Source of the DNA: Acetobacter lovaniensis
GTDB taxonomy: Bacteria > Pseudomonadota > Alphaproteobacteria > Acetobacterales > Acetobacteraceae
Direction of reading: 5' to 3'
Assembly: GCF_014207635.1 (NCBI RefSeq)
Contig: NZ_JACHIE010000004.1
Location: forward strand, 62,001 to 126,000
DNA: 64,000 nt
Numbering within the stretch: the first letter of the stretch is position 1; each line of letters starts with the position of its first letter. Below are positions 37,766 through 46,979 of the stretch, piece after piece. The position numbers and the translations under genes were made by a program. The notes under the pieces are model-generated. The model was not told where the DNA came from. It was given only the letters and a program-made list of their open reading frames with translations, and made no database searches.

Positions 37766-40513
37766 TTAAAAGCGCACGGTTACACTTCCATGCGCACCAC
37801 TACTTTCGGCCGGGCCACCGTACTGCCCCACATAAGACACTCCGATATCAATTCTGTCTGTCAGTCTGACACTCCCCCCCACATCCATGACCACCGCGTC
37901 CGGGCTGAGAGATATACCCGCAACCTCCATGCCATATGCGCCAGCCCCAATGGCAAACACCTCATGCGTTGTGGCTGTCAGTATACCAAAGGCATGCCGG
38001 TAGCCCAACAGGGCATGCGGGGTAACCCATACCCCATGTGTCTGGAAAGACGCTGAAGCCCGCACCCCGAATGTTGCAAACGTAACCCCACTGGCCATTG
38101 CCCGCCCACGCAGTGCCGCAACACCCCCCTGCTCCCGAAAGGAACTGGTATGCTGGTTTACGTATGCCACGTTGCCGAACGGTACCAGAACTGCCCGGCC
38201 CATATGGAACCGATAGCCCAGTTCACCCGTACCCTGTGCGGTGCCACCATCATAATGGCTCGACAGGGAATTACCAAAACCCGCAAACGTCACCTGACGT
38301 GAAAGGGAAAGCAGGTTCCATGCGTAGTCCGCCTCCACATGCAGACGCCACCCGCCCCAGCGAGCCCCCACATACCCCCCCAGCGTTATGTTGTTGCTCC
38401 GGCCGGACGCGCTGCGCCCTCCGCCGTCCACCATGGAACGGCCATAACTGACCAGCCCCCCGATCCGCCACCGGGCCTCCTCCCCCAGAGGCGTATCCGC
38501 CCCCACGATCAATCCAGAGGTAGAGTGGCGCAGGCTGGCCGCATTGCCATCACCGCTATTGTTGCCAAAACCACCATAGGCCTGGCTCCACAACGCGGCG
38601 CGATCTGCCACACACCCCTCATCCGTACCGCGCACGAGCCGCACGCCCATCCCCCGTGCGCTTTGCCCTGCTGGCCCGTTATCGCACCAGGCTCCGGCCA
38701 GCCGGTCAGAAACAGCCTGCCGCACATACATGGAATCCTGCAGGAGAAGTGTGCGCATGGACGCATGGATTTCGCCCGACAAGGCATCCAGAGCCCCATC
38801 CACCACACGGGTGCCACCAAGCTGCACCACTGCACGCACAACGGAGCTGTCCACAGCCATCCCCTGCAACCCGTTCCCTGCGGCCCGCTGGTTCCGTGTC
38901 TGCGCCACGGCGGCAAAAGGTACGGCATTACGCAACAACTGCAGGTTTACCGTATTTGCCGTATAAAGCAGGGAAGGCGACAAAAATGGATAGGCGCCCG
39001 CCTGTTCAAAACTCACCCCCTCATACTGCCCGCTCACCCCCTGAGCGGCGGATAACAGGGTATATTGCTCCCCGTAATGCAGGTTTTGCTCGACTCCCAG
39101 CAGACGCACGGTACCGCCGGACAGGCTCGCACTCCCCGTAACCTGCACCAGCCCCTGCGTAGTGGACAGGCTATTAACCAACAGGGAAGAGCCCTGATTC
39201 ATGCTCAGATTCCCCACCACATGCAACGCTCCCCCCGTACTGCCCATACCGGGAGACAGACCCCCACCAGAAGCCACCGTTGTTGTACCAACGCTGCCCA
39301 CCCCGGCCAGAATCGCCCCGTCATACACATTCACCGGACTGACCACCCCACCATCAACCTCCAGCACCCCGGACTGCACATCCGTCCCCCCGGTATAGGT
39401 ATTGGCCCCGGATAAAATCAGTGTTCCCTCCCCGAGCTTGGCCAGCCCGCCATTGCCCGTGAGCATGCCGGACAACACCGCCGTTCTGCCATTCGTATCA
39501 AAGGTAGACTGCACACCACCGGTCAGTTGCATGGTCATGTCCGTGTTCAGGCCGGAATTGATCAGCCTGATGCCCCCACCAGCCAAAATCAGATGCGATT
39601 GTCCCCCGCCCCCCTCCTGATCCACCAGCGCACTGAGCGTTTGACCATTGGCAGTCCTGTCCCCCAACACCAGCATGCCACCGGACTGCAGAATAAGGCT
39701 GCCATCTCCATCTACCCTGTCACCACCAAAATAGACCTGCCCGCCCACGACCAGCGTACCGCCATTGCTGACCTGTGTGGTGCCCGTGCCTCCGACTATC
39801 CCCGTGCCACCATTGACGTAATAATCACTGCTTGCCTGCAAAAGAGAATTGGCACCATCAACCGTTACAGTGCCCACACCATCACCATACAGACCAGCAG
39901 CGACTGTGCCCGCCAGAACCTGCCCGCCACTGGTGATGTTAAGAGTGCCGTAGGTTTTATTTGTCGTGCCGAAGAACGGACTGCCATAATTGCCATTATC
40001 GCCCGTTCCCACCACCAGAATGCTCTCTGGCGATGTCACAATCCGGGAACCCGCACCAGAAACATTGACAAGACCATTCCCCCCGCTCCAGCCAACCTGC
40101 ATCACCGCGTGGTTGAGAAGCAGGCCCCCTCCCCCCTGAATGGACAGGGAGCTGGTACCCGAAGTTTTAAAGCCAACATAAACCTGTGCGGTGGACTCGA
40201 CCGTAGCCCCTGCCCCCACAATCTCCAGCGTAGCGCCCCCATCCACGCAGAGCGGGGAAGGGGCTATCGTGTCCGAACAGTTCCCGACCGGAACAAAAAA
40301 GTTTTCCTGACCACTCACCCTATATGTTGTCTGGCTCCCGGTCAGATACAGAGTATTCTCTGCGTGGGCAGCTTTCTGGAACGCCACGCTCAGCACGACC
40401 AGAAGACCCGGAACCAGACCTGTCACAACGAACAGACGAACCTTGGGACAAGAAAACAGTACAAATACAGTGCTATTTTTCCTTATGGAAACACCTGCAC
40501 GATCAAATTTCAT
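37766..40513 (-). CDS. Type Va autotransporter outer-membrane protein
   Basis: 915 residues. An N-terminal extended signal peptide (charged n-region, then LFVVTGLVPGLLVVLSVAFQ, cleavage after AHA) is followed by a Gly/Thr/Ser/Val-rich beta-helix passenger to about residue 560. It contains a passenger-associated repeat (LAKLGEGTLILSGANTYTGG). The last 280 residues form an autotransporter barrel ending in the outer-membrane signature VTVRF. No protease triad (GDSGSP-type) or other enzyme motif is visible, so adhesion or self-association is the likeliest role. Codon use and GC are higher than in the flanking AT-rich DNA. AGGA precedes the ATG. Confidence 0.9.
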   Translation of the reverse strand: MKFDRAGVSIRKNSTVFVLFSCPKVRLFVVTGLVPGLLVVLSVAFQKAAHAENTLYLTGSQTTYRVSGQENFFVPVGNCSDTIAPSPLCVDGGATLEIVGAGATVESTAQVYVGFKTSGTSSLSIQGGGGLLLNHAVMQVGWSGGNGLVNVSGAGSRIVTSPESILVVGTGDNGNYGSPFFGTTNKTYGTLNITSGGQVLAGTVAAGLYGDGVGTVTVDGANSLLQASSDYYVNGGTGIVGGTGTTQVSNGGTLVVGGQVYFGGDRVDGDGSLILQSGGMLVLGDRTANGQTLSALVDQEGGGGQSHLILAGGGIRLINSGLNTDMTMQLTGGVQSTFDTNGRTAVLSGMLTGNGGLAKLGEGTLILSGANTYTGGTDVQSGVLEVDGGVVSPVNVYDGAILAGVGSVGTTTVASGGGLSPGMGSTGGALHVVGNLSMNQGSSLLVNSLSTTQGLVQVTGSASLSGGTVRLLGVEQNLHYGEQYTLLSAAQGVSGQYEGVSFEQAGAYPFLSPSLLYTANTVNLQLLRNAVPFAAVAQTRNQRAAGNGLQGMAVDSSVVRAVVQLGGTRVVDGALDALSGEIHASMRTLLLQDSMYVRQAVSDRLAGAWCDNGPAGQSARGMGVRLVRGTDEGCVADRAALWSQAYGGFGNNSGDGNAASLRHSTSGLIVGADTPLGEEARWRIGGLVSYGRSMVDGGGRSASGRSNNITLGGYVGARWGGWRLHVEADYAWNLLSLSRQVTFAGFGNSLSSHYDGGTAQGTGELGYRFHMGRAVLVPFGNVAYVNQHTSSFREQGGVAALRGRAMASGVTFATFGVRASASFQTHGVWVTPHALLGYRHAFGILTATTHEVFAIGAGAYGMEVAGISLSPDAVVMDVGGSVRLTDRIDIGVSYVGQYGGPAESSGAHGSVTVRF

Positions 40514-40870
40514 GCGCCTGTATTCCTTATCAGGTTAATACCGCTATTCAGGAATTTGTCTCAACAATAAAAACAAACAAAAATATATTAATCGTTAAAA
40601 AAACGGTTATTTACATTCATTTTGTAAATTCTATATTTTTTTAATTTCTCACAAATACTTATGTTTAAAATTTATTGACTGCATGTTTTTGTTTTTATTA
40701 TTTTAACTTGATATATTCTTCACTCTAATGTCAGATGACCACGTTCCAGCCATTCCAATCTCTGGCAGCCCTTTCCCCTACCGGGAAACGCAGCCATGCA
40801 ACAGAAAACCTTTCCACCCGCGTATCTCTGACGGCATCAGAAAACGGAAACACCAAAAAGGACTCTTCCC
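40514..40870. other. AT-rich intergenic region
   Basis: 357 bases between divergent autotransporter and DedA genes. Positions 40560-40720 are very AT-rich and probably hold both promoters. A 69-codon frame at 40728-40937 overlaps the DedA start in another frame and has no family resemblance. No hairpin terminator or RNA seen. Confidence 0.4.
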
Positions 40871-41506
40871 CTGTTACATCATCTGGATAGTCTGCTTCAG
40901 CATTACGGGTACGGTATCGTCACCCTGCTTGTCCTGATGGAGAGCATGGGTCTGCCTGTTCCGGCCGAAACCTGCATTATCACCGCATCGCTGTACTGCC
41001 TCAAAACCCACCATCTGGCCATTCAGGGTGTTGCTCTGGCGGCCATTGCCGGGGCGATCATCGGAGATAATCTCGGCTATCTGATCGGACGGCATTTTGG
41101 GCTTCCGCTCCTGCAAAAACATGGAAGCAGGGTTGGCCTGACCCCCGAGCGGCTTGTGCTTGGCCAGTATCTGTTTCGCCACCACGGTAGCGCCATTGTT
41201 TTTCTGGGGCGGTTTGTTTCTGTCCTGCGCGTTTTTGTCGCCCTGCTGGCCGGAGCATGTAACATGCACTGGAAGCGCTTCATGCTTTTTAATGCGCTGG
41301 GCGGCACATGCTGGGCAGGCGGGTACGCAATGGGCACCTACCTGCTGGGACGTAAAATATCGGAAGTTTCTGGTCCGACCGGCATAGCCATAGGGGTGTT
41401 GACCGTGATTGGCCTGCTTGGCTCGGGTCTTTTTTTACGCAAGAACGAAACACGTCTGACACAACTGGCCCTTGCGGAAGAAAAGCGCATCGCATCCCCG
41501 GCGTAA
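40871..41506 (+). CDS. DedA-family membrane protein, probable CTG start
   Basis: 211 residues if it begins at CTG 40871, which has AAAAAGGA eight bases upstream and gives the typical DedA opening (LHHLDSLLQHYGYGIVTLLV then ESMGLPVPAET). The first ATG in frame (40937) would delete this first helix. The family motifs GDNLGYLIGRHFG and FLGRFVSVLRVFVALLAGAC are intact. DedA/SNARE-associated proteins are inner-membrane proteins linked to lipid flipping and membrane potential. The reading frame is closed upstream by a TGA without any ATG, GTG or TTG, so a CUG start is the best explanation; a sequencing error is the alternative. Confidence 0.82.
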   Translation: MLHHLDSLLQHYGYGIVTLLVLMESMGLPVPAETCIITASLYCLKTHHLAIQGVALAAIAGAIIGDNLGYLIGRHFGLPLLQKHGSRVGLTPERLVLGQYLFRHHGSAIVFLGRFVSVLRVFVALLAGACNMHWKRFMLFNALGGTCWAGGYAMGTYLLGRKISEVSGPTGIAIGVLTVIGLLGSGLFLRKNETRLTQLALAEEKRIASPA

Positions 41507-41701
41507 AGCATGGCCGCCGCAGTACAAAAGGTCGGCCCAGCCCTACCGTAATGGTCTGCACCTGATGCTGTTGCGAAACGGTTCCGTTTCGTTTATTTAG
41601 GAATCAACCATAACCCCATCATCACGACAGCAAGGATTGACCGGTATGGGAGGAAGACATCATGAACCAGACCGTCGGCCCGGCACCTTGCTGCCGCCTG
41701 A

Positions 41702-42406
41702 ATGGTAACCAATCCCGTGCCGTACACGCGCTCACTGCATAATCCGGAGCATTCTGGCCACCACACTCCGGGTTCTCCACATGCGCGTATGGCGGCGGCA
41801 CGCACGGCTCTGGAGCGCATTGGCTGCGATCTGAAAAAACCTGCAAAAAATGTTGTGTTCCGGCAAGGTGAAAATGCCGATTTTATCTATTTCCTACAAT
41901 CCGGAGCAATCCGACTGGATTACCAGCTTGAGAATGGCCGTAGTCTGGTGCTCGATTTTTTGTGGCCTGGCAGGTTTTTCGGCATTATGGAAGACGCAGT
42001 TTACGCATGGTCGGCCATTACACTGGTGGATGTGCACCTCAAGTGCCTGCGCCGGAGTGCTGTACAAACCCTTGCCCGGAATTATCCGGATATAACGGAC
42101 TTACTGCTCAAACAGAAAACAGCCGCCCTCATGGCGGCCAAAAACCATATCGTTCTTATGTCCCACCCAACGGCAACAAGCAAACTGATCGGTTTTTTAC
42201 TCGCTTACAGCAAACAGCCGGAATACTTCAATCAAACGACACAGGTGTTAACACTGATTATGAGCCGCAAGGATATTGCCGATTATCTGGGCATGACATT
42301 TGAGACAGCCAGCAGAATTTTCAAATATCTGGAAACCAGGAATTACATCAAAAAAATCAATCACCGGCAGATACAACTCAACATGCACATGCTGCGGAAG
42401 CCATAA
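41702..42406 (+). CDS. Crp/Fnr-family transcription regulator (FixK-like)
   Basis: 234 residues. The N-terminal cyclic-nucleotide-type beta barrel has NVVFRQGENADFIYFLQSGA, followed by a long dimer helix and a winged helix with recognition region SRKDIADYLGMTFETASRIF. The E-x2-SR pattern (ETASR) is that of FNR/FixK proteins reading TTGA-N6-TCAA sites. It lacks the N-terminal cysteine cluster of FNR, so it would not sense oxygen through Fe-S, as with FixK. The first 30 residues are atypical; an internal Met (residue 30) could be the true start. Target genes cannot be assigned. Confidence 0.85.
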   Translation: MVTNPVPYTRSLHNPEHSGHHTPGSPHARMAAARTALERIGCDLKKPAKNVVFRQGENADFIYFLQSGAIRLDYQLENGRSLVLDFLWPGRFFGIMEDAVYAWSAITLVDVHLKCLRRSAVQTLARNYPDITDLLLKQKTAALMAAKNHIVLMSHPTATSKLIGFLLAYSKQPEYFNQTTQVLTLIMSRKDIADYLGMTFETASRIFKYLETRNYIKKINHRQIQLNMHMLRKP

Positions 42407-42416
42407 CGCGCACGGA

Positions 42417-43010
42417 TCAGGGCAGAAGTAACCGCTGGGATGCCTGCCAGGTCTTGTCAAACGGCTGGGAGCGGTGCGTAATCTTGACCATCAGGGTCGC
42501 ACCAAGCCAGAGCTGGTATAAAGCTCCCGCCAGCGCCTGAGCTTCCATACCGCGCTGCACCGAGCCCTCCGCCTGCCCTTCTGCAATAGTGCGGGCAATG
42601 CGGTCTATGGCTTTGGCTGTACCGGTATCCAGAATTCTGCGCATACGCTCGGACAGGTCAGATACTTCGGCCGCCAGTTTAACAATCAGGCATTTATCGC
42701 CTGTTTTTCCGTCCACATGCGTTTCCTGCCAGAAGCGGAAATACGCAAATAACTGGTCCGCCGCGTTGCCGACATCGGGTGAGAACAGAGTGTCCATTTT
42801 CTGCAGATAATCATCCATGTAAATCCGCAAAAGTTCTTCACCAAAAGCTTCCTTCGAATCAAAATAATGGTAAAATGATCCTTTAGGAATACTTGCAGCC
42901 TCCAGTATCTGGGAAATGCCTACAGCAGAAAAACCACGTTCCCCAACAATAGATCGCGCGGCTTCTACAATACGCCTTTTGGCTGCATTATGCTTTTCTA
43001 CAACATTCAT
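42417..43010 (-). CDS. TetR-family repressor of the adjacent MFS gene
   Basis: 197 residues. The N-terminal helix-turn-helix reads GFSAVGISQILEAASIPKGS followed by FYHYFDSKEAFGEELL, typical of TetR. The C-terminal ligand domain contains three cysteine-free helices plus one Cys near GDKCLIVK, so no redox claim is made. The gene is divergent from an MFS transporter and an ideal TetR operator lies 42 bases upstream of its ATG, so it very likely represses itself and the transporter. Confidence 0.9.
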   Translation of the reverse strand: MNVVEKHNAAKRRIVEAARSIVGERGFSAVGISQILEAASIPKGSFYHYFDSKEAFGEELLRIYMDDYLQKMDTLFSPDVGNAADQLFAYFRFWQETHVDGKTGDKCLIVKLAAEVSDLSERMRRILDTGTAKAIDRIARTIAEGQAEGSVQRGMEAQALAGALYQLWLGATLMVKITHRSQPFDKTWQASQRLLLP

Positions 43011-43051
43011 GCGTATTCAATAGAGTATCCACAGAGCCCAGTCAATACAAC

Positions 43052-43067
43052 TAGACCGATTGGTCTA
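43052..43067. promoter_or_regulatory. TetR operator between the repressor and MFS genes
   Basis: TAGACC-GATT-GGTCTA has perfect 6-bp arms. It matches the TAGACC/GGTCTA dyad bound by NemR-like TetR proteins. It is placed to block the repressor promoter and possibly the divergent MFS promoter. Confidence 0.82.
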
Positions 43068-43215
43068 CAAAATTCCGTTTTTACTCTGCCGTATTCTTTA
43101 GCGCCATCCATGCAACAGGCAGCCCCTCTCTCTTCAGGTTCCACATGCCCGTCGCATTGCTGCTCATACGCTTAACTTGCTGTGCAAAGAGCACAGAATC
43201 TGTTCCAATTACAGC

Positions 43216-44415
43216 ATGGCCATTGCACAGACATCCACGACATCCCCGATCAGGAAGGTTTTGACCGTCGTTCTGTTCAACCTGCTTGTCTATATTGTTA
43301 TAGGCATGCCCAACGCAGTCCTGACAATTTTTGTGCATACAACACTGGGCTACAGCACAACGCTGGCCGGCCTGACCTTTGCTCTGCAATATCTGGCCAC
43401 CTTTGCCGCCCGCTCCTCCGCCGGGCGTCTGGTAGACAGAATAGGCCCAAAACCCGTGGTTATTGGCGGATTGCTGAGCTGTGTCTGTTCCGGCCTGCTC
43501 TTGGGGTGGGCTGGCCTGCTGCACAACACTCCGCCTGCCTCCCTTGGTATTGTGCTGATCAGCCGCCTTTTTCTGGGCTGGGCAGAAAGCTGGACAGCAA
43601 CAGGTGTCATCATATGGAACATCCACCGCGTGGGCGCTGAAAACACGGCACTGGCCATATCGTGGAACGGAATCTGCTCTTACGGGGGCATTGCTCTGGG
43701 GGCTCCGGTTGGTGCCGTACTTGCTCTTCTGCCTGCCCCGTATGGGGGACTTGTCTCGGTTGGCGCCCTTTCTGCCGCATTGCCGCTGGTCGGGCTTGCC
43801 CTTATTGGCTTTTACCACGGAGCCCAGCCCCACCCCTCCACTGAAACACCCATTGCCTTCAGCAAGGCGTTACATCTGGTTCTGTGGCATGGTGCGGCCC
43901 TTGCCGCAGGCTCCATTGGGTTTGCGGCCATCTCGTCTTTTCTGGCCCTATATTATGCGGCCCATCAATGGAACGGAGCCGCTACGGCACTTGCTGTTTT
44001 TGGCACGGTGTTTGTGTGCATCCGGTTTTTCTTTGCAGCACAGATCAAACGGCGCGGGGGTGTGCTTGTCTCCATTGTTTCCCTACTGGTCGAGGCCATA
44101 GGGCTTGTTGTCATTGGTGTTTTTCCGTCCCATACCTGTGCGCTGCTGGGGGCGGCTTTAACGGGAGCAGGTTTTTCACTCCTGTTCCCCGCACTGGGAG
44201 TTCTCGCGGTTAACAAGGCTGGCCCTCATAACCGCGGTGCTGCGTTAAGCGCTTATTCCATCTTTCTGGACCTGGCCATTGCGTGCTCAGGCTTTACACT
44301 GGGGCCGATTATTGAACTTGCTGGCTATCCTGCCATGTTCCTCGCCAGTGCCACCTGCTGCCTGATCGGAGCCGTCATCAGCCACCTGTTAGCACGCGCA
44401 CCAGACCACGCCTGA
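43216..44415 (+). CDS. MFS transporter
   Basis: 399 residues from ATG at 43216 (an upstream start at 43177 would add 13 residues; both have weak ribosome sites). About twelve hydrophobic spans, and the MFS loop motif RSSAGRLVDRIGPKPVVIGG between helices 2 and 3. Overall pattern resembles the YhhS/YfcJ-type efflux group. Substrate unknown. Divergent TetR regulator and operator suggest induction by a toxic or aldehyde-like compound, which is inference. Confidence 0.88.
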   Translation: MAIAQTSTTSPIRKVLTVVLFNLLVYIVIGMPNAVLTIFVHTTLGYSTTLAGLTFALQYLATFAARSSAGRLVDRIGPKPVVIGGLLSCVCSGLLLGWAGLLHNTPPASLGIVLISRLFLGWAESWTATGVIIWNIHRVGAENTALAISWNGICSYGGIALGAPVGAVLALLPAPYGGLVSVGALSAALPLVGLALIGFYHGAQPHPSTETPIAFSKALHLVLWHGAALAAGSIGFAAISSFLALYYAAHQWNGAATALAVFGTVFVCIRFFFAAQIKRRGGVLVSIVSLLVEAIGLVVIGVFPSHTCALLGAALTGAGFSLLFPALGVLAVNKAGPHNRGAALSAYSIFLDLAIACSGFTLGPIIELAGYPAMFLASATCCLIGAVISHLLARAPDHA

Positions 44416-44432
44416 AGGCTTACACCCAGACA

Positions 44433-44460
44433 TAAAAAAAGCCGCCCCGAGAGGCGGCTT
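44433..44460 (-). terminator. Rho-independent terminator of the cold-shock gene
   Basis: On the minus strand the stem AAGCCGCC/GGCGGCTT with loop TCTCGG is followed by a run of T. It begins about 27 bases past the cold-shock stop codon. The opposite strand lacks a T-run, so it serves the minus-strand gene only. Confidence 0.9.
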
Positions 44461-44486
44461 CAGACAGCATTTCTGCTAATCTGGTC

Positions 44487-44693
44487 TTAAACTGCCTTGA
44501 GATTGACAGCAGACTTTTTGCCGTTACGGCCAGCTTCGATTTCGTAAGAAATCTGCTGCCCTTCGCTAAGCGAAGCCATACCTGCACGTTCGAGAGCAGT
44601 AATGTGAACGAACACGTCCTGCGCACCATCCTCAGGCTGGATAAAACCGAAACCCTTGGTCGAATTAAACCATTTTACGGTGCCTGTTGTCAT
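44487..44693 (-). CDS. Cold-shock domain protein (CspA family)
   Basis: 68 residues from ATG at 44693 with AGGAGC upstream; the longer open frame is not used. RNP motifs KGFGFI and VFVHI are exact, and the protein starts with the standard TGTVKWFNSTKGFGF. Single-stranded RNA/DNA chaperone. A leader of at least 60 bases precedes it, common in csp genes, but I could not define a thermosensor structure. Confidence 0.95.
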   Translation of the reverse strand: MTTGTVKWFNSTKGFGFIQPEDGAQDVFVHITALERAGMASLSEGQQISYEIEAGRNGKKSAVNLKAV

Positions 44694-45005
44694 AACTAGG
44701 CTCCTTTTTAACGTCGTGGTCGCGCACAGAACACGTGCGCAATCGTAACTTCTAACAGGACAATGCTGGCACAACGCGCACCAACCCGCCTCATAAGAGC
44801 ATCCACTTTTTTCTTCTCTCATATCCCTCAGAAAAAGGCAAGTTATAATTTTCATAATGCTCAATTTTTATTTTATGAGATAAATCAAACCCCTCACATT
44901 ATTGAATTTTTTATGGGATATTCATTTAAAAACTATTCCGATTTATTTTTCACATATCCCGTTTTATAATTTTTTAAATATCAATTGACTTCGCTTCCAC
45001 GCTGG
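44694..45005. other. AT-rich intergenic region
   Basis: 312 bases between the divergent cold-shock gene and the unknown gene at 45006. Positions 44830-44980 are strongly AT-rich and likely hold both promoters. No RNA gene or repeat was recognised. Confidence 0.4.
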
Positions 45006-45806
45006 ATGGAAGCCGCTGTTCACGTTATGGAACGCTCTGCTCCACACACAATGCCAAGGCCTGTCTGCATGCCCCACTCTCCCCCACAACAAAACCAGAC
45101 AACAGGTTCTGATGGCGTTGTCTGGAAAGATTTTCCTCAGGCTGCCCTTCTTAATCTCGTGACAACTGAAATCGTGCGCAACTTCCCGCGTCCCTTGCAG
45201 GATGATCACCGGCGCGTACATGCACCTACCCTGTTTGCCGCCTTGGGGAGTGTCTGTGGGTTTGCCACCCAGACCAGCCTGCTTGCGCTCATAAAATCAG
45301 GATTACGGCCAGAGCAGGATATAATGGCCCACACACTGGCAGGGGGACTGACCTTCCTGTTTGGCGAGCCGCTCAACCAGTTTCTGATGCAGGGCGACGC
45401 CAGTGTACACAACCCCGGCCTCTGGCCCTGCCTGAGCGGCCCTGCGCTACAGAACGGATGCTCCGCACAGGACTTGCCGGACCTGAACACCCAGTTCGCA
45501 AGCGTTGCCAGCCGACTTGGCACAGCGGAAGAAGGTATGCTTGATGTTGACGCCCATTTCCGCCCTCTGATTGCCACGGACACCCTGCGTGAAGCCATGT
45601 GGGCTTACATGGAACCTATTTTCCAGCAGGACTACCCCGATCAACCCGGAGCATATGGCCCGCTCCCCAAGCCGCTCTGGGGCTCCGCGATGACCGTTGC
45701 CACAGGAATGCTGTTCAATACCATGTTCAGGGTCATGGACGTTCGCATCGCCATGACGATTATCCTGCAATCGGCCATTTTTGGTTCAAAAATTATCGAA
45801 ACCTGA
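45006..45806 (+). CDS. Unknown soluble protein
   Basis: 266 residues if it starts at ATG 45006; other in-frame starts are TTG 44985, ATG 45027 and ATG 45051, and none has a good ribosome site. The conserved-looking part begins at VVWKDFPQAALLNLVTTEIV. Mixed helices with hydrophobic stretches (LFAALGSVCGFATQTSLLAL, LAGGLTFLFGEPLNQFL) look like a globular alpha-helical fold, not membrane spans. Cysteine residues are few. I do not recognise a family. It is monocistronic, tail-to-tail with the EamA gene. Confidence 0.6.
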   Translation: MEAAVHVMERSAPHTMPRPVCMPHSPPQQNQTTGSDGVVWKDFPQAALLNLVTTEIVRNFPRPLQDDHRRVHAPTLFAALGSVCGFATQTSLLALIKSGLRPEQDIMAHTLAGGLTFLFGEPLNQFLMQGDASVHNPGLWPCLSGPALQNGCSAQDLPDLNTQFASVASRLGTAEEGMLDVDAHFRPLIATDTLREAMWAYMEPIFQQDYPDQPGAYGPLPKPLWGSAMTVATGMLFNTMFRVMDVRIAMTIILQSAIFGSKIIET

Positions 45807-45832
45807 ACCATTACCCCAAAAATCCAGCCCAT

Positions 45833-45856
45833 CCGGTCAACGCACGAGTTGACCGG
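45833..45856. terminator. Strong hairpin between converging genes
   Basis: CCGGTCAAC-GCACGA-GTTGACCGG is a perfect 9-bp stem with a 6-base loop, overlapping the stop of the EamA gene and 27 bases past the stop of the unknown plus-strand gene. T-runs are weak on either side. A transcription end or mRNA-stabilising 3' structure is likely. Confidence 0.6.
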
Positions 45857-46778
45857 CCCTGCCCGCCTTACGGGCTTTGCGGCGGGCAAGGAGTTCCTTC
45901 ACGGCCATCCGCTCATAACGAATTTTCTGACGCACCCAATTCAGGACACCAGAGGACATCAGCACAATAATACCCACAAATGTCCACACATCCAGCGATT
46001 GGTGAAAGACAAGATAACTCAGGGCCACGCCCCACACCATCTGGCTATACTGCGGCAGCGCGACACGGTTGGCTGGGGCTCTGGCTGTCGCCATCATCAT
46101 CATCAACTGCCCCAAGGCCGCGAGGAACCCATAGCCGAACAGGTAAACCCACGCCGTCAGGGTTGCAGGCCATTGGGCATGCAACCCCATAAGCAGCCCA
46201 TTACCAACCAGAGGACCAATCAGACTTGAACCGAACAGGGACAGACGCGTACGCTCCTGATCCGCAAGACGATAGGCAATAACACTCCCCGCATTGGCAA
46301 AAGCTGCGACCAGCGCGCACAGATGCCCCCAGTGCAACTCCCTGAACCCGGGACGCAGGACAATAAGAACCCCGGCAAACCCCAGCACAACCGCCAGCCA
46401 GGCCCAGAATGTCACTTTTTCCTTAAGCAGCAGCACCGATAGAATTGTCACAAACAACGGCATAAGAAACATAAGCGAAAAAGCTTCCGGCATGGGAAGC
46501 AGCATAAAAGCTTCCACACTTGCTGCCGTAGCTACGAACACACACCCTGCACGCAGTAGCCACATACCCCATTTTTGCGGCCTGACGATATCCAGATAGG
46601 ACTCACCGGACCTGCGGATAAAGGGAAGAATAAGGAAACCAAAAAGCCCGCCAGAAAAAGCCACTTCAAATGGATCAAGCTGGCCAGCCAGCAATTTGGA
46701 AAACGCATCACTTATCGAAAAAGACGCATATGCGCCAAACGCCAGAGCCATGCCGGAAAAAAGAGTCTTGGTGTCCAT
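45837..46778 (-). CDS. EamA-family (DMT superfamily) transporter
   Basis: 313 residues from ATG at 46778, where the first membrane helix begins (LFSGMALAFGAYASFSISDA). Ten hydrophobic spans in two EamA repeats; the second includes LPQYSQMVWGVALSYLVFHQ. Such proteins export or import small metabolites. Substrate unknown. A longer frame upstream to 46901 has no family similarity. The C-terminal tail is strongly basic (RRKARKAGRAG) and should face the cytoplasm. Confidence 0.85.
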   Translation of the reverse strand: MDTKTLFSGMALAFGAYASFSISDAFSKLLAGQLDPFEVAFSGGLFGFLILPFIRRSGESYLDIVRPQKWGMWLLRAGCVFVATAASVEAFMLLPMPEAFSLMFLMPLFVTILSVLLLKEKVTFWAWLAVVLGFAGVLIVLRPGFRELHWGHLCALVAAFANAGSVIAYRLADQERTRLSLFGSSLIGPLVGNGLLMGLHAQWPATLTAWVYLFGYGFLAALGQLMMMMATARAPANRVALPQYSQMVWGVALSYLVFHQSLDVWTFVGIIVLMSSGVLNWVRQKIRYERMAVKELLARRKARKAGRAGQLVR

Positions 46779-46979
46779 CGAAGCCGCTATATCTGTGAGG
46801 AATATCCTGTATTCAGGACAGTATTTAGCAGTAATAACGGCCAGCCGACACAAAGTAAAATGGTAATTTTTGCGCTGTATTGCTGGTATCAGGTTTTTCA
46901 ATCAATCCTACAGCATGCAGGTGGCATACTCAGACAGACTGCAAATCTCCCCTCTCTGACCATAAAAAATACAGAACTC

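Noticed and set aside
37766-40513. Repeated Gly/Thr-rich motifs in the autotransporter as a CRISPR or tandem DNA repeat
   Set aside because: The repeats are at protein level (beta-helix turns) and degenerate in DNA; no regular spacer/repeat structure exists.
43081-43833. 250-codon minus-strand frame opposite the MFS gene
   Set aside because: Gly/Gln/Cys-rich composition typical of an antisense frame over membrane-protein codons; overlaps the TetR/MFS control region.
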